A stretch of DNA of 64,000 nt from Victivallis sp. Marseille-Q1083. Its GTDB lineage: Bacteria > Verrucomicrobiota > Lentisphaeria > Victivallales > Victivallaceae. The position numbers were made by a program, and so were the translations under genes. Below the pieces are notes generated by a model. It was not told where the DNA came from, made no database searches, and worked only from the letters and a program-made list of their open reading frames with translations. Each line of letters opens with the position of its first letter. Within the stretch, counting starts at the first letter, position 1. The DNA is taken from positions 1 to 64,000 of the forward strand of contig NZ_CAHJXL010000001.1 of NCBI RefSeq assembly GCF_903645315.1. Reading direction: 5' to 3'. Positions 45,245 through 54,707 of this stretch are shown piece after piece.

Positions 45245-46363
45245 TCAACTATTTATCGACCAACCGGTTGAATTACCGGAGACAATTCGCGGCGGCAAAA
45301 ATATTCTTTCCGACGGTATCGGCCGTTCCCGGCGGCAGTAATCGACGATCCGGCTGATCATCTCCCGGCCGATTTCCCGGTAGGACGGCGCCACATGGCT
45401 GCAGACCGGGCAGAGCGACGACGCTCCGATGTACATGAAATCGATATCCCTGCCGGGCAGCAGACTCAATTTCGAAACCGCGTTGTACAACAATTTCAGA
45501 TCATCGCCGTTGTAGAACAGGAAATCAGGCTTTTCCCGCCGCAGGAATTCGACAATCTCGTCCTCCGCCGTCACGGTCGGCAAAGCCACCTCCAGCAACG
45601 CGTCCTCCGGCATTTCCAAACCGGCCGCCTGCCCCAACCGGCAATATTCCATCATCCGCCAGTGGAGAAAGGCGACGTCATCTTCCCAGGCCGGCACCGA
45701 AATACATCCGCATTTGCGATAACCGCGCCCTCTTATACCATTGACCAGGCATTCGACCAGTTCCTCATCACTGTAACCGACCGCCAGCTCATGCTCATAA
45801 TACTCCGCCGGACCGCCGAACTGGACCGCCGCCACCACCGCCACCTCGTTGCCGGCAATGGAACGCAGCTTGCGGCGCTGGTCGCCGTAGAAGATCGCCG
45901 CATCGTAGCCGGACAGCCGCTGCAACTGGCCGTTCAGCGCGAAGCTGTCTTCCGGCTCCGGAAAATATTCCAGATGGATATGGGTGTTGTTCGCAAACCC
46001 GACCTCCAGCATGCCGCGATAAATTTCATTGTTGGCATGCCAGTTGCCGACCGGCAGCACTTCCGGCAGAATCCCCACTTCCGGGAAAACCACGATCACC
46101 CGCAACGGCTTGTTGGCCACCGTATTGCACCGGCTGATGAAGATTCCCTTGGCCGGAACCCGGACGATCAGTTGATCGCGTTCCAGCAAATCCAGCGTCT
46201 GGTTGATCACCGTGGTGCTGACTTTGAACTCATCCCGCAGATTGCGGACGCTGTCCAGCTTGCGGCCGACCGGATAATAGCCGGAAGCGATACGACCGGT
46301 CAAAATATCGTACAACTGCCTGGCCAACGGAATGGCGATGTCTTTTTCCAAAACTTCCATCAT
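45245..46363 (-). CDS. GntR-type regulator with LacI-like sensor, giant cassette B
   Basis: 372 residues from ATG 46363 (ATG 46360 also possible; both have weak ribosome sites). [43 protein letters not shown] and [15 protein letters not shown]. The ligand domain has [60 protein letters not shown] and ends [19 protein letters not shown], keeping the CPxCSHV motif. It is clearly paralogous to the regulators of cassettes A and C but less similar to them than they are to each other. Its promoter site (GTTCCGATAC) is also the most diverged operator, which fits co-divergence of protein and site. Confidence 0.88.
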   Translation of the reverse strand: MMEVLEKDIAIPLARQLYDILTGRIASGYYPVGRKLDSVRNLRDEFKVSTTVINQTLDLLERDQLIVRVPAKGIFISRCNTVANKPLRVIVVFPEVGILPEVLPVGNWHANNEIYRGMLEVGFANNTHIHLEYFPEPEDSFALNGQLQRLSGYDAAIFYGDQRRKLRSIAGNEVAVVAAVQFGGPAEYYEHELAVGYSDEELVECLVNGIRGRGYRKCGCISVPAWEDDVAFLHWRMMEYCRLGQAAGLEMPEDALLEVALPTVTAEDEIVEFLRREKPDFLFYNGDDLKLLYNAVSKLSLLPGRDIDFMYIGASSLCPVCSHVAPSYREIGREMISRIVDYCRRERPIPSERIFLPPRIVSGNSTGWSINS

Positions 46364-46394
46364 CAATCTACTTCTGTTTTTTCTGTAACGAACT

Positions 46395-46404
46395 GTTCCG
46401 ATAC
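46395..46404. promoter_or_regulatory. Operator of the giant-cassette regulon, site B (diverged)
   Basis: GTTCCGATAC within CTGTTCCGATACAG. The left half matches the GTTCCGGAAC consensus; the right half differs at two positions but the outer CTGT/ACAG arms still pair. It lies 15 bp downstream of the -10. Confidence 0.6.
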
Positions 46405-46419
46405 AGCTTTCATGCACAT

Positions 46420-46448
46420 AGTATATCAAAAAATTCGGTAAAAGTCAA
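46420..46448 (-). promoter_or_regulatory. Promoter of giant cassette B
   Basis: Minus strand TTGACT (46448-46443), 17 bp, TATACT (46425-46420). The group II intron ends 47 bp upstream of this -35. Confidence 0.75.
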
Positions 46449-46495
46449 TCCCCCCTTGACAGAAAAATCGAAAATTACCTGAAATTATATTTGAA

Positions 46496-46573
46496 ATCGA
46501 GTAGGAGCCCGGTCATTAGTTGGCCGGGCGTCCTCTCACACCACCGTACGTGCCGTTCGGCATACGGCGGTTC
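46496..46573 (-). ncRNA. Group II intron domains V and VI
   Basis: On the minus strand, immediately after the maturase stop, CCGCCGTATG(C) pairs with CGTACGGTGG around a central CCGAACGG hairpin (46541-46570): domain V. Domain VI is GCCCGG/CCGGGC (46507-46529) with an unpaired CTAAT region that should carry the branch-point A. The element ends CCTACTCGAT at 46496. These parts form the catalytic core and lariat site. Confidence 0.75.
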
Positions 46574-47960
46574 AGCAGCTTGAGTGCAACGCTTTGTACC
46601 GAAGTAGGATATCGTCATACCCTATTTCGGCAATGCGTTGAGACGGCAATACACGATGTAAAATCCAACTACGGGCAATATGCCAGTAGCCTTTCCTCGT
46701 ATTCGCCCATTCCCACGCTTTTCCCTCGGAAATACCCAACGATTGCAGTCGCGTAAATCGTGTCCGTACTCGTTTCCACTGTTTCCAAACATACGTCCGA
46801 ATTTTCCGTTGAATCCATTCATTCATGTTTTGCATAAACATCTTCATGTCCGCAATCGCATAGTATCCGAGCCATCCGACGGTATATTGCCGAAGTTTGT
46901 ACAGCATATATTCCACCGAATTTCCCTGATTCCTTCGGGTCAGCTCGCGAACCTTGGCTTTGAAGCGGTCTATAGACTTCTCGTGTATTCGAATTCCGGC
47001 CTGTCCTTTCGTCGTACTTCGCAGTGCGAAGCCGAGAAACTTCAGCTTCAGCGGACTTCCCGCTTTACTTTTGGATTCGTTTACTTTGAGTTTCAATTTC
47101 GCTTCAAGAAACCGTCTGCTGCTCGCAAGTACGCGTTCGGCGGCGCGTTGACTTCTGACGTAGATGTTGACATCGTCCGCATATCGTACGAACTTGTGTC
47201 CACGGCGTTCCAATTCCCGGTCGAAAGCGGTCAGGTAGATGTTGCTCAGCAATGGCGAAAGATTGCCGCCCTGTGGACTGCCTTCTTCCGTTCGCGTCAC
47301 CACGCCATTGATCATGACTCCGCTCTTCAAGTAGCGTTTAATCAGGCACAAAACTCGTTGATCAGAGATTTTGGCCCGCAACATTTCCATCAACAGCTCA
47401 TGGTTCATGGTGTCGAAATACTTGCTCAAGTCAAGATCGACAACCCGCCGATAGCCTTGATTGTAGTATTTCCGTGCTTGCCGGATGGCCTGATGAGCGC
47501 TACGCCCCGGTCGGAAACCGTAGCTGTTTTCTGAAAATTCCTCCTCGAATATCGGGCAGAGGACCTGCGATATTGCCTGTTGAATCATCCGATCCATGCC
47601 CGTTGGAACACCAAGCATCCGTATCCCCCCGTCCGGTTTCGGGATTTCAACCCGGCGCACCGGTTGCGGGCGATACGTTTCGGTTCGGAGATTTTCAAGG
47701 AAACTTTCCTTGTGTTCGCACAGATACGCCAACAGGTCGTCAACGGTCATTCCGTCCACGCCCGGCGCTCCGCCGTTTCTCTTGACTTGCTTGTACGCAC
47801 GGTTGAGGTTGTTACGCTCAAGGATGCGTTCAAACAAATCAGCACCGTCTTTCGCTTCAGTTTCCCGCGTAAGCATGCTCCGCACTCCCGGATTCTCTTC
47901 GGCTTCCAGCCTATCCATCCCCGGGCAGTTCCGTTTCCGGATTTTCTGCTCTCTACACAT
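46572..47960 (-). CDS. ltrA: Group II intron reverse transcriptase/maturase
   Basis: 462 residues from ATG 47960 (GAAAGGTG upstream), encoded inside the intron. The reverse transcriptase domain has APGVDGMTVDDLLAYL, IRMLGVPTGMDRMIQQAISQ, YGFRPGRSAHQAIRQARKYY, VVDLDLSKYFDTMNHELL (first catalytic Asp), EGSPQGGNLSPLLSNIYLTA and the active-site FVRYADDVNIYVRS. A maturase region follows (LKFLGFALRSTTKGQAGIRI, LRQYTVGWLGYYAI). No HNH endonuclease domain is visible at the C-terminus, as in the endonuclease-less bacterial classes. The frame is intact, so the element may still be mobile. Confidence 0.93.
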   Translation of the reverse strand: MCREQKIRKRNCPGMDRLEAEENPGVRSMLTRETEAKDGADLFERILERNNLNRAYKQVKRNGGAPGVDGMTVDDLLAYLCEHKESFLENLRTETYRPQPVRRVEIPKPDGGIRMLGVPTGMDRMIQQAISQVLCPIFEEEFSENSYGFRPGRSAHQAIRQARKYYNQGYRRVVDLDLSKYFDTMNHELLMEMLRAKISDQRVLCLIKRYLKSGVMINGVVTRTEEGSPQGGNLSPLLSNIYLTAFDRELERRGHKFVRYADDVNIYVRSQRAAERVLASSRRFLEAKLKLKVNESKSKAGSPLKLKFLGFALRSTTKGQAGIRIHEKSIDRFKAKVRELTRRNQGNSVEYMLYKLRQYTVGWLGYYAIADMKMFMQNMNEWIQRKIRTYVWKQWKRVRTRFTRLQSLGISEGKAWEWANTRKGYWHIARSWILHRVLPSQRIAEIGYDDILLRYKALHSSC

Positions 47961-48009
47961 GCTGCACCTTTCACTTGCGAAAGATCGACTACTGTTCGGC
48001 CCTTCCCGT

Positions 48010-48025
48010 AAAAAAAAAAAAAAAA
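48010..48025. repeat. Homopolymer of 16 A inside the intron
   Basis: Sixteen consecutive A on the plus strand (T on the intron strand) in the linker between domain I/IV RNA and the maturase start. Such a long run is unstable and the longest in the window. Confidence 0.85.
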
Positions 48026-48403
48026 CACGGTACTATGGCCTCTGCTGACTTCTCAACGTTCAGCCGCACATCACTGTACGGGTTGAAATTACCATGCATT
48101 CACGGCTTCATTCATACCGTTGAGATCTCCCCGGATAAGAGCGATAACTTTCATCCCAGGCGCCTGGTACATCTACACCACAAGGTTCGGGCAGTATTGG
48201 ACTTCGCTTTGTTGTGCAAGCTCGTCCGCCTTGCAAATGCCTTATATGTACTTTCTGTTCGTCAGGCCGGGAATTTGCCGCCGACTTCCTTCAGATTCCA
48301 CCTCGCGGTGGACACCCTTGCCTTAAGCTAACAGTTCCTACTGCCAAGTCTGTAACGGACTTTCACCGTCAAGTTATCACCCATGCCGGGCGTACATAAA
48401 AAG

Positions 48404-48436
48404 ATTCTCCGGCCAAATTTCCATTGGCCGGAGAAT
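48404..48436 (-). terminator. Terminator of giant cassette C
   Basis: ATTCTCCGGCCAA pairs with TTGGCCGGAGAAT (48424-48436); on the minus strand the stem is followed by CTTTTTAT (48403-48396) and then the group II intron. It lies 20 bp after the stop of the giant enzyme gene. Confidence 0.9.
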
Positions 48437-48455
48437 TCGCGTTGAAAACATTCCC

Positions 48456-51400
48456 TCAGAAACCGGTTGCCGCTTCCGCCGTCGTATTGTCCAGAAGATT
48501 GATCACCTTGAATTTCCACGCGCCCGGCATCGGTTCCAACCCGGGATCAACGAGGATTTCAGTCCTGTCCCTGCCGGCGTGGTTGCCGGTCGCCGGCCGG
48601 TAGAGCGTGCCATCCGGCTGATAGACTTCCAGCCGGAACAGCCCGGCGACGCCCGGATTGGCGACCACCGCCCTGACGCGGCGGCCGTCCCGTTCCAGGG
48701 TCAGCGAATACGGCTGCGCCGGTTCCGGCAGCAGCGCCAGCAGCCGGACGCCGTACGAGTCCAGCGCCGTTTCAAACCGGTCGGCCCGGCCGAGCGGCCG
48801 CCGTTCCAGCAGATCGTAGAGATAATACTCCCGGTCGAACTGCAGAACGGCATCCTTGCGTTCCTCCCGGCCGACTTTGGCGCGGGTCAAACCGACGTAT
48901 TCATTGCCGTCGAGCCGGTAACGCCCCAGTTCGGCGTTCGGCGGCAGCCGGACCAGCCAGTCAGCCGGTACGCCGGCATATTGCAGTGCCGTCCGGAACA
49001 GTTCGACCGCCGGGTCGCCGGCCGCCGCCTTATCCCGGATGTAGCGGTAATTGTTCGGCAGGAAGTTCAGCAGCAGATGGCCGTCCTTGCCGATCATCAG
49101 CCGCCGGTCGGCGGCGAACTGCGGCCGGCCGTCAAGCACTTCGAGGTCCGGGTCGCCGATTTCCAGCTCGACGGTCCGGCCGTCGATGGTCAGGAATTCG
49201 CCCGGCTTGCCGCCGAAAGCGCTGCGAAACTTCGCATCGACCCCGAAAATCTCCCGGAACGGATTGTTTTGCCGTACCGTGCCATTTTCGTAGCAGCCGC
49301 CCGGCAGCACGTCGGCGATCAATTTGCCGCCGGCAGCGACATAACGCTCGATCGCCTCGATGTCGGCGTCGCTCATCGCCTGGGCCAGCGGCAGGATCAG
49401 GTACGGCGACACCGCCGGATCGAGTTCCGGCAATTCCTCCGGTCCGACCACCAGCGGGCCCGGATAGCCGAGGTTGGCCAGCACGGCGGTCCAGCCGCCG
49501 AAGTCGCGATGGTAATTGCGTTTGTGGGCGACGATATAACCGAGAAAATCGGAAGCGTCGCTGGTCAGCATCGCCGGGATCGAAAAATACAGCGCAAACG
49601 GCGAAGCGACCCGGTTGGCCGGCCCGGTGATGACGTCGAGGCCGGACTGCCTGATTTCGGCGATCATCGCCTTGAGCTGCAAACCGTAATCGACAATCTT
49701 CAAATCGCCGTGGCGCAGCAGATAGCCGTTGGCCCAGTTGCCGTTGGCCCGCAGGCCGTTCAGGATTTCCCGGTAATTTTTCTCCCGGATTTCCGGAATC
49801 GGCATCAGATAACCGGTCCAGTCGCCGAGACCGGCGCCCGGGGCGGCAAAGCTGCGCAGCACGTCGTCCAGGCCGGTATTGAGCCGGTCATAAGCCACCA
49901 CCCGGGTCACATAATTCAATGCGTCATGCCAGTCGAAGCCGGTGTACAAATCGGTCAGCTCCATGCCGGAAATCGCCAGCCTGCCGTCTGGATCGGCGGC
50001 TTTCATCGCCTCATACTGGGTTATGACTGCGTTGGTGATCGCCGAAAACATGAAATGGCGATGGTCGATGAACGAGGCGAACCGCTGTTTTTCAATCGCT
50101 TCGGCTGCCATATCCGGTTTCACCTCGTCCCAGGCGGCGAACTCGGTCCGCCAGGCGGCGTTCAACTCGTCCAGCGACGCATAACGCTGCTGCAGCCACT
50201 GGCGGAATGCCGCCAGGCACCACGGCGACCGGCAGTAATCGTGCGGCAGATCCCAGCGGAACAACGAATTTTCATCGCCGACAAAGTAGGAATTGGGATG
50301 GTAATCGGCCAGTTGTTCGACGCGTTCACCAATGCCGTCCGACAAATATCGCAGGTATTCCGGATCACGCAGGCAGGTCGGCCGAACGCCGTTGCTCTCC
50401 GGCTGGTCCGCGCCGGTCCAGCCCAGCAACCGGCAAATTCCCATCGGAATATAATTGATATTGCTGCGCAGCGCCGCTTCAGCCGCGGTCCGCTGCAGAT
50501 CAAGATTGGCCAACTCGCCGTCATAACCAGTCACTTCGTCGAACCCCATCTCGACCAGCGCCCGATGGTATTCGTCGGCGAAATAGTTCGAACAGGACCC
50601 CCAGCAGGTGAAAGTCAAGCCGGACCGCGGCGACAGCTTCGTCGTCCAGGTCGCTTCGGCCCGGTCCAGCACCCGGCCGTCCCGGCGCAGCGTCGCCGTC
50701 AGGGTGCTCATCGTCGTTTCCGGCCGCACTTCCGGCTCAACGGCAAAGGGCAATTCCGGCGGCAAGTCGTCGAACAGCCGGCGATACAGCACCCGGCCGT
50801 AACGGTCCACGCTTTTCAGTTCCAGCTCGGCCCCGGCGACGTCGCCCCGGAACCGGATATTGCCGGCGACCGGTTCGCCGCTGCCGAAAGATTTTTTCAC
50901 CAACGCGAACGCTTCCAGCGCCGCTGCCGCCGGCCGGTTCTGCACGACGGTATACCAGTCGGCGGTATGGCCGTCGACTTTCAGAAAAACGTTGTAAAAG
51001 TAATCGCCGTCCAGCGTCATCTTTTCCAGCGGCAGCGCCAGCGGCAATTCGTTGCGGCCGGCCGGCAGCGCCGTTTCCGATTCGGCGCGGTCGACCACTT
51101 CGCCGTATTTGTCCCGGACTTCCAGCGTCACCGTTCCTTCGGCGGCGGCGACTGCCGCGACTTCCAGGGTCAGTTGATCCTCCCCGGCGGCCAGGCCGGT
51201 GATTTCGGCCGGCAGAGCCGTCTGCGCCGCCAGCCGGACCGCCCGCAGAATCTGCGAAAAGTGATAGTCGTAGTAATTGAACCGGCTGCCGACGGCGAAA
51301 TCGGGATTCGGGATCATTCCGTAGCTGTCGATTTCCCACTCCAGATCGTTCTGATTCAAGCGATAATCGACCGAAACCACCTTGCCTCTGCCGCAGTCGT

Positions 51401-53111
51401 ACACCTTCAACGGCATCGCCGCCGGATCCGCGTCGGTCCGGATCGCCGCCAGCTTGTCATAGGGCACCGCCCGGTTCAATTTGACCGTCTCCGCTTCGTT
51501 GTACCGCAGTTCCAGGCCGGTCGAATCGATGCCGAACGGCGGATCGACGAAAACCAGACCGACGCCCGATTCAATTTTCGCCTTGATCTTTTCCTTGACT
51601 TCGTCCGGCAGGATTTCCCAGCGAATCGCCGAGGAAATCATGATGACGTCATAATCGGCGTCGATCACCTGCCGCGCATAGGCGGCCGGGTCCGGCGCGA
51701 TCCAACTGCGGTTGTCACTGATATCGAACGCCAGCGAGAACGGATAGGCGACTTCGACCAGTTCGAGGTCGAAGTTGCCGCGCACCGTCAGCTCGGCGCT
51801 GTCGTGATGGCTCCAGGCGGTGGCGAACAGCAGCAATCTGGTTTTCGCTGCCGCGTCGGCGTCCCAGCGGATGATTTCCCGCCGAAAATCGGTGAACAAT
51901 GCGGCATATTCCGGCGTGAAGGTGAATATTTTGTCCTTCTCCGCCACCGGCGCCGGCCGGTGGCCGGCATCGAAACTTCTGGTCAGAACGGCGATTCGGC
52001 GGCCGTCGGCCGCCGTCAGCTCCAGAGAAACGACCGGCTCATCATCCGGGCACGGCAATTCCACTGCGACCTCCCGCAATGCCGGCAGCGTAATCCGCCG
52101 GCTTTCCTCGCCGCAGCGCACCGTAATTTCGCCGTAATCGCGATCGCTCCGCAACGCCGCCGTCAGTTTTCCGTCCGCCCGCTTCAAACCGGCGGCGATA
52201 TGGTTGTCGGCCGCCTCCACCGACCGGCAGCCGTACAGCGGCGTGACACAATAAGAGAAGCGGAAGATGAAGTCGAACAACGGGTCCTCCCGTTCCGGCC
52301 GGGCCTGTGCCAGCTCCCGGCCCTCCGCCAGCGGCCGGATTTTCAGATCGGAAGTCAGAAATTCCAACGTACCCTGGTTGTTGCCGGCCGGCAGCCAGTT
52401 GTAGAAATTGCGCAAAGCCGGGTAATCGACTTCCAACAGCACTCCGTCGCCGGCGTCGTTCAGCGCCGCCGCCCAGCCGGCCGCCGGCTGATTGGTGACG
52501 ATATCGCCGGTCGTCTCCGGCCAGCGGAGCGGCTCCAGCACCGCTTCGCCGCCGCTGAAATCCGGCCAGTTCGAACGCTGCGCGAACGGATAATAGTAGC
52601 GCATCGACGTCGTGCCGGCCGGGAACGGCACGGTGACGAACCAGAGGTTGCCGAGAAAGTCCCGGGAGCCGGGGTTGTCGGCCGCATAAGCGACCTCCAG
52701 GCTGGCGGCATCCTCCCGCAGGGTGTAGGTTTTGACCAGGTGCAGCGGAGAATCGCCATTTTCCAGCGTGATGAAACTGCCGCCGTCCCGGTCTCCGAAG
52801 TCGACGACCTGCCAGGCCGCGCCGGAAGTCTGTTCGGCATCGACGGTGACGCCGTGATCCCGTAGCCGTTCGAGCCCGAAGCCGCTGCCGCCGGGCGACG
52901 TTCCCTCCGAACCGGGTGAAAACAAATTCGCTTTGCCCGGCTGGCGAAAGCTCTCCACCCGGCCGCCGGCCGCCGGATTGACGACGGCGGACAAATAATC
53001 ATTGGATAATTGATAAAGAGTCTGCTGGCCTTTTTCCAGACGGGTTACCGCCCCCTCCAGCCAACCGGCAGCCAGGAGGAAAACCGCCGTCAAAGAGAAA
53101 ATTTTATTCAT
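48456..53111 (-). CDS. Giant secreted GH42-like multidomain enzyme, paralogue C
   Basis: 1,551 residues from ATG 53111 (the codon before is GTG). Signal NKIFSLTAVFLLAAGWLEGA. Mutarotase-like sandwich (LSNDYLSAVVNPAAGGRVES), GATase-like domain near 430 (LLFATAWSHHDSAELTVRGN, YDVIMISSAIRWEILPDEVK), Ig-like domain near 710 (GDYFYNVFLKVDGHTADWYT). The GH42-like barrel (838-1,200) has YFVGDENSLFRWDLPHDYC, SPWCLAAFRQWLQQRYASLD and LNAAWRTEFAAWDEVKPD. A second GATase-like domain near 1,230-1,270 (YLILPLAQAMSDADIEAIER, GGKLIADVLPGG) and a C-terminal sandwich follow. It is closest to paralogue D; a 131-bp stretch is identical at DNA level. The candidate acid/base is Glu of GDENSL. Confidence 0.8.
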   Translation of the reverse strand: MNKIFSLTAVFLLAAGWLEGAVTRLEKGQQTLYQLSNDYLSAVVNPAAGGRVESFRQPGKANLFSPGSEGTSPGGSGFGLERLRDHGVTVDAEQTSGAAWQVVDFGDRDGGSFITLENGDSPLHLVKTYTLREDAASLEVAYAADNPGSRDFLGNLWFVTVPFPAGTTSMRYYYPFAQRSNWPDFSGGEAVLEPLRWPETTGDIVTNQPAAGWAAALNDAGDGVLLEVDYPALRNFYNWLPAGNNQGTLEFLTSDLKIRPLAEGRELAQARPEREDPLFDFIFRFSYCVTPLYGCRSVEAADNHIAAGLKRADGKLTAALRSDRDYGEITVRCGEESRRITLPALREVAVELPCPDDEPVVSLELTAADGRRIAVLTRSFDAGHRPAPVAEKDKIFTFTPEYAALFTDFRREIIRWDADAAAKTRLLLFATAWSHHDSAELTVRGNFDLELVEVAYPFSLAFDISDNRSWIAPDPAAYARQVIDADYDVIMISSAIRWEILPDEVKEKIKAKIESGVGLVFVDPPFGIDSTGLELRYNEAETVKLNRAVPYDKLAAIRTDADPAAMPLKVYDCGRGKVVSVDYRLNQNDLEWEIDSYGMIPNPDFAVGSRFNYYDYHFSQILRAVRLAAQTALPAEITGLAAGEDQLTLEVAAVAAAEGTVTLEVRDKYGEVVDRAESETALPAGRNELPLALPLEKMTLDGDYFYNVFLKVDGHTADWYTVVQNRPAAAALEAFALVKKSFGSGEPVAGNIRFRGDVAGAELELKSVDRYGRVLYRRLFDDLPPELPFAVEPEVRPETTMSTLTATLRRDGRVLDRAEATWTTKLSPRSGLTFTCWGSCSNYFADEYHRALVEMGFDEVTGYDGELANLDLQRTAAEAALRSNINYIPMGICRLLGWTGADQPESNGVRPTCLRDPEYLRYLSDGIGERVEQLADYHPNSYFVGDENSLFRWDLPHDYCRSPWCLAAFRQWLQQRYASLDELNAAWRTEFAAWDEVKPDMAAEAIEKQRFASFIDHRHFMFSAITNAVITQYEAMKAADPDGRLAISGMELTDLYTGFDWHDALNYVTRVVAYDRLNTGLDDVLRSFAAPGAGLGDWTGYLMPIPEIREKNYREILNGLRANGNWANGYLLRHGDLKIVDYGLQLKAMIAEIRQSGLDVITGPANRVASPFALYFSIPAMLTSDASDFLGYIVAHKRNYHRDFGGWTAVLANLGYPGPLVVGPEELPELDPAVSPYLILPLAQAMSDADIEAIERYVAAGGKLIADVLPGGCYENGTVRQNNPFREIFGVDAKFRSAFGGKPGEFLTIDGRTVELEIGDPDLEVLDGRPQFAADRRLMIGKDGHLLLNFLPNNYRYIRDKAAAGDPAVELFRTALQYAGVPADWLVRLPPNAELGRYRLDGNEYVGLTRAKVGREERKDAVLQFDREYYLYDLLERRPLGRADRFETALDSYGVRLLALLPEPAQPYSLTLERDGRRVRAVVANPGVAGLFRLEVYQPDGTLYRPATGNHAGRDRTEILVDPGLEPMPGAWKFKVINLLDNTTAEAATGF
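50931..51061. repeat. 131-bp exact repeat shared with 58510-58640
   Basis: This stretch of paralogue C is identical base for base with 58510-58640 of paralogue D, and near-identity continues for about another 100 bp. Flanking coding DNA of the two genes differs clearly. It encodes the Ig-like KVDGHTADWYTVVQNRP region. Confidence 0.85.
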
Positions 53112-53173
53112 CACATTGTCTCAGTAGTTACTTCGTTCTTCTTTCTTCATCGCTGAAAATATCGAAACAAAAC

Positions 53174-53193
53174 CCGGCCCCGGAAGGGGCCGG
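53174..53193 (-). other. GC-rich intercistronic stem-loop, cassette C
   Basis: CCGGCCCC/GGGGCCGG with a GGAA loop, between the second pseudopilin (stop 53233) and the giant enzyme start (53111). On the minus strand GGTTTTGTTTC follows the stem, so partial termination is possible. Confidence 0.6.
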
Positions 53194-53232
53194 ACACACG
53201 CAACGCTTCCAAGTTGAATCGGCCTCGAACCT

Positions 53233-53904
53233 TTACGGAATATCAAGGCCGTACACCGGATAATAGCACAAGTCATACAGGCGCTGCTGCGGTTCGATCG
53301 CCTGCCGATACGAGATCCCCTCGCAGTGGCCGTCCGCAAAGACGGCATTCAGAAAACTGGCGTGACGGAACGCTTCCAGCGGCCACATCCATTCCCGCTC
53401 GCCCCACTGGCCAACCCAACCGTAACCGTTGTGAGTGTCGGTAAACAACAATGCCTGGGCGGGATTTTTCACATTGGAGAGTTTGCACGGTGGAAAATCA
53501 CTTGAAAGAGTGCCGTCTTCGTCCATACCGCCGCCAATAAACATATTCAACCCGTATGTGTAGTAGGTCCGATCTCCGTTGTAGCTCGGACATTCCAATG
53601 CGGCGTGGTCTCCCTGCTTGAAATCATCCCAGTTGACAATCCTGACTCCCATATAATCCGCCAATTTATCAAACCAACCACTATCCGATCCCCAACTGTA
53701 ATAAATGACGGCAAGCGGAGCGGAATCGTTATCGTCGCCGGCATACATGACGGTCGCCAACCCTGTCTGTTTGAGGTTGCTGGTACATTTGATCGCCACC
53801 GCCTTGGCTTTGGCCTTGCCCAGAGCCGGCAGCAGCATACTGGCAAGAATGGCGATGATCGCAATCACTACCAACAGTTCAATCAACGTAAATTTCGTTC
53901 TCAT
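53233..53904 (-). CDS. Pseudopilin-like protein 2 of giant cassette C
   Basis: 223 residues from ATG 53904 (AAGGAG 8 bases upstream; the frame opens 23 codons earlier). [20 protein letters not shown] at the N-terminus with Lys at the -1 position. It shares [60 protein letters not shown] and [20 protein letters not shown] with the pseudopilin of cassette D, and ends with [11 protein letters not shown]. It is the second of two adjacent pseudopilin genes and the one next to the giant enzyme gene. Confidence 0.87.
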   Translation of the reverse strand: MRTKFTLIELLVVIAIIAILASMLLPALGKAKAKAVAIKCTSNLKQTGLATVMYAGDDNDSAPLAVIYYSWGSDSGWFDKLADYMGVRIVNWDDFKQGDHAALECPSYNGDRTYYTYGLNMFIGGGMDEDGTLSSDFPPCKLSNVKNPAQALLFTDTHNGYGWVGQWGEREWMWPLEAFRHASFLNAVFADGHCEGISYRQAIEPQQRLYDLCYYPVYGLDIP

Positions 53905-53980
53905 GGTCTTTCTCCTTGTTTTCCGGTGTTTTTTATTTTGGAAATCCCGTCGATATTCTTTATAAAACCGCAATGGCGGC

Positions 53981-54676
53981 TCACCAGTCGATTTCCTTTC
54001 CGGCGATCATCGGGAAGCAATACTCGCCCTGCAGGACGTGCAGCGGGTCCACCCCCTCTCCCTGGTCGTAGCTGAACGGTTCGACATGCCCGTCCACACA
54101 GGCGATATTCAGCCGCCGGTCATGCCGGAAGGCTTCCGACGGAATCGTCTCCGCCATGAATTCCCATTGCCCGATATAGCCGTTCTGCTGCACGTCGGCA
54201 TATGCCGCCAGCCGGCTCGGATTGCCGATGCTGCTGGTCCGGCAGGGCCGGAAGGCGCCGCCGGTCACATCTTCCATCGTATGGGCGTCGCCATCCCATT
54301 TGCCGCCGAACCAGGCGTTCATGCCGTAACTGTACGGTTGAACTTCTCCGAAATAATCCGGACACTCGAGCACGCCGTAATCTCCCTGGCGATATTCGTC
54401 AAGCGGCACCCGCTTCACCCCGACATAGGCCATCAATCCATAAATCCATTCGGCTTCGCCGCCCCAACTGTAACTGGTGAAGGCCAGCGGCGGATAATCC
54501 TTGTTGTCGATGGCGTACATCGCCGTAGCGGCGACCAGTTGTTTGCTGTTGCCGGTACATTTGATCGTCATCGCCTTCCCCCGCGCCTTTCCCACCACCG
54601 GCAGCAGCAAACCGGCCAGGATCGAAATGATCGCAATCACCACCAGCAATTCGACAAGTGTAAATTTCCGTCTCAT
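53981..54676 (-). CDS. Pseudopilin-like protein 1 of giant cassette C
   Basis: 231 residues from ATG 54676 (GGAAAGGGAG upstream). [20 protein letters not shown] at the start, Arg at the -1 position, then [20 protein letters not shown]. Compared with its neighbour, the helix exit reads [10 protein letters not shown] where most relatives have LLPALxKAK. It ends with [12 protein letters not shown]. The soluble domain ([40 protein letters not shown]) is closer to the cassette A pseudopilin than to the gene 76 bp downstream. So cassette C combines two pseudopilin types, by fusion of cassettes or a duplication. Confidence 0.87.
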   Translation of the reverse strand: MRRKFTLVELLVVIAIISILAGLLLPVVGKARGKAMTIKCTGNSKQLVAATAMYAIDNKDYPPLAFTSYSWGGEAEWIYGLMAYVGVKRVPLDEYRQGDYGVLECPDYFGEVQPYSYGMNAWFGGKWDGDAHTMEDVTGGAFRPCRTSSIGNPSRLAAYADVQQNGYIGQWEFMAETIPSEAFRHDRRLNIACVDGHVEPFSYDQGEGVDPLHVLQGEYCFPMIAGKEIDW

Positions 54677-54707
54677 TTTTCTCCCTTTCCTGTTTCGGCA
54701 CTGCCGT

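Larger units (their letters stand above)
46496..48395 (-). mobile_element. Group II intron, complete, with maturase gene
   Basis: A 1.9-kb element on the minus strand. It opens GTACGCCCGGCATGGGTG, a variant of the GTGYG start, and domain I sequences follow (TGAAAGTCCGTTACAGAC, GGAACTGTTAGC, TGACGAACAGAAAGTAC), with AAGTCAGCAGAGGCCATAGT just before the maturase frame. It ends with domain V, domain VI and CCTACTCGAT. The 5' junction lies directly after the U-tract of the terminator of giant cassette C, and the 3' flank is TTCAAATATAATT. The insertion interrupts no gene. Boundaries come from recognised end sequences, so each may be off by one or two bases. Confidence 0.85.

Noticed and set aside
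46500-48400. CRISPR-associated or retron-type reverse transcriptase
   Set aside because: Intron domain V/VI, intron ends and a maturase region flank and follow the reverse transcriptase, and there is no repeat-spacer array or msr/msd-like RNA.
48579-52865. Very long antisense open frames opposite the giant enzyme genes (also 39923-43009 and 56104-59463)
   Set aside because: They mirror the high-GC codon pattern of the real minus-strand genes, are rich in Arg/Pro/Gln, lack starts with ribosome sites and contain no recognisable domain.
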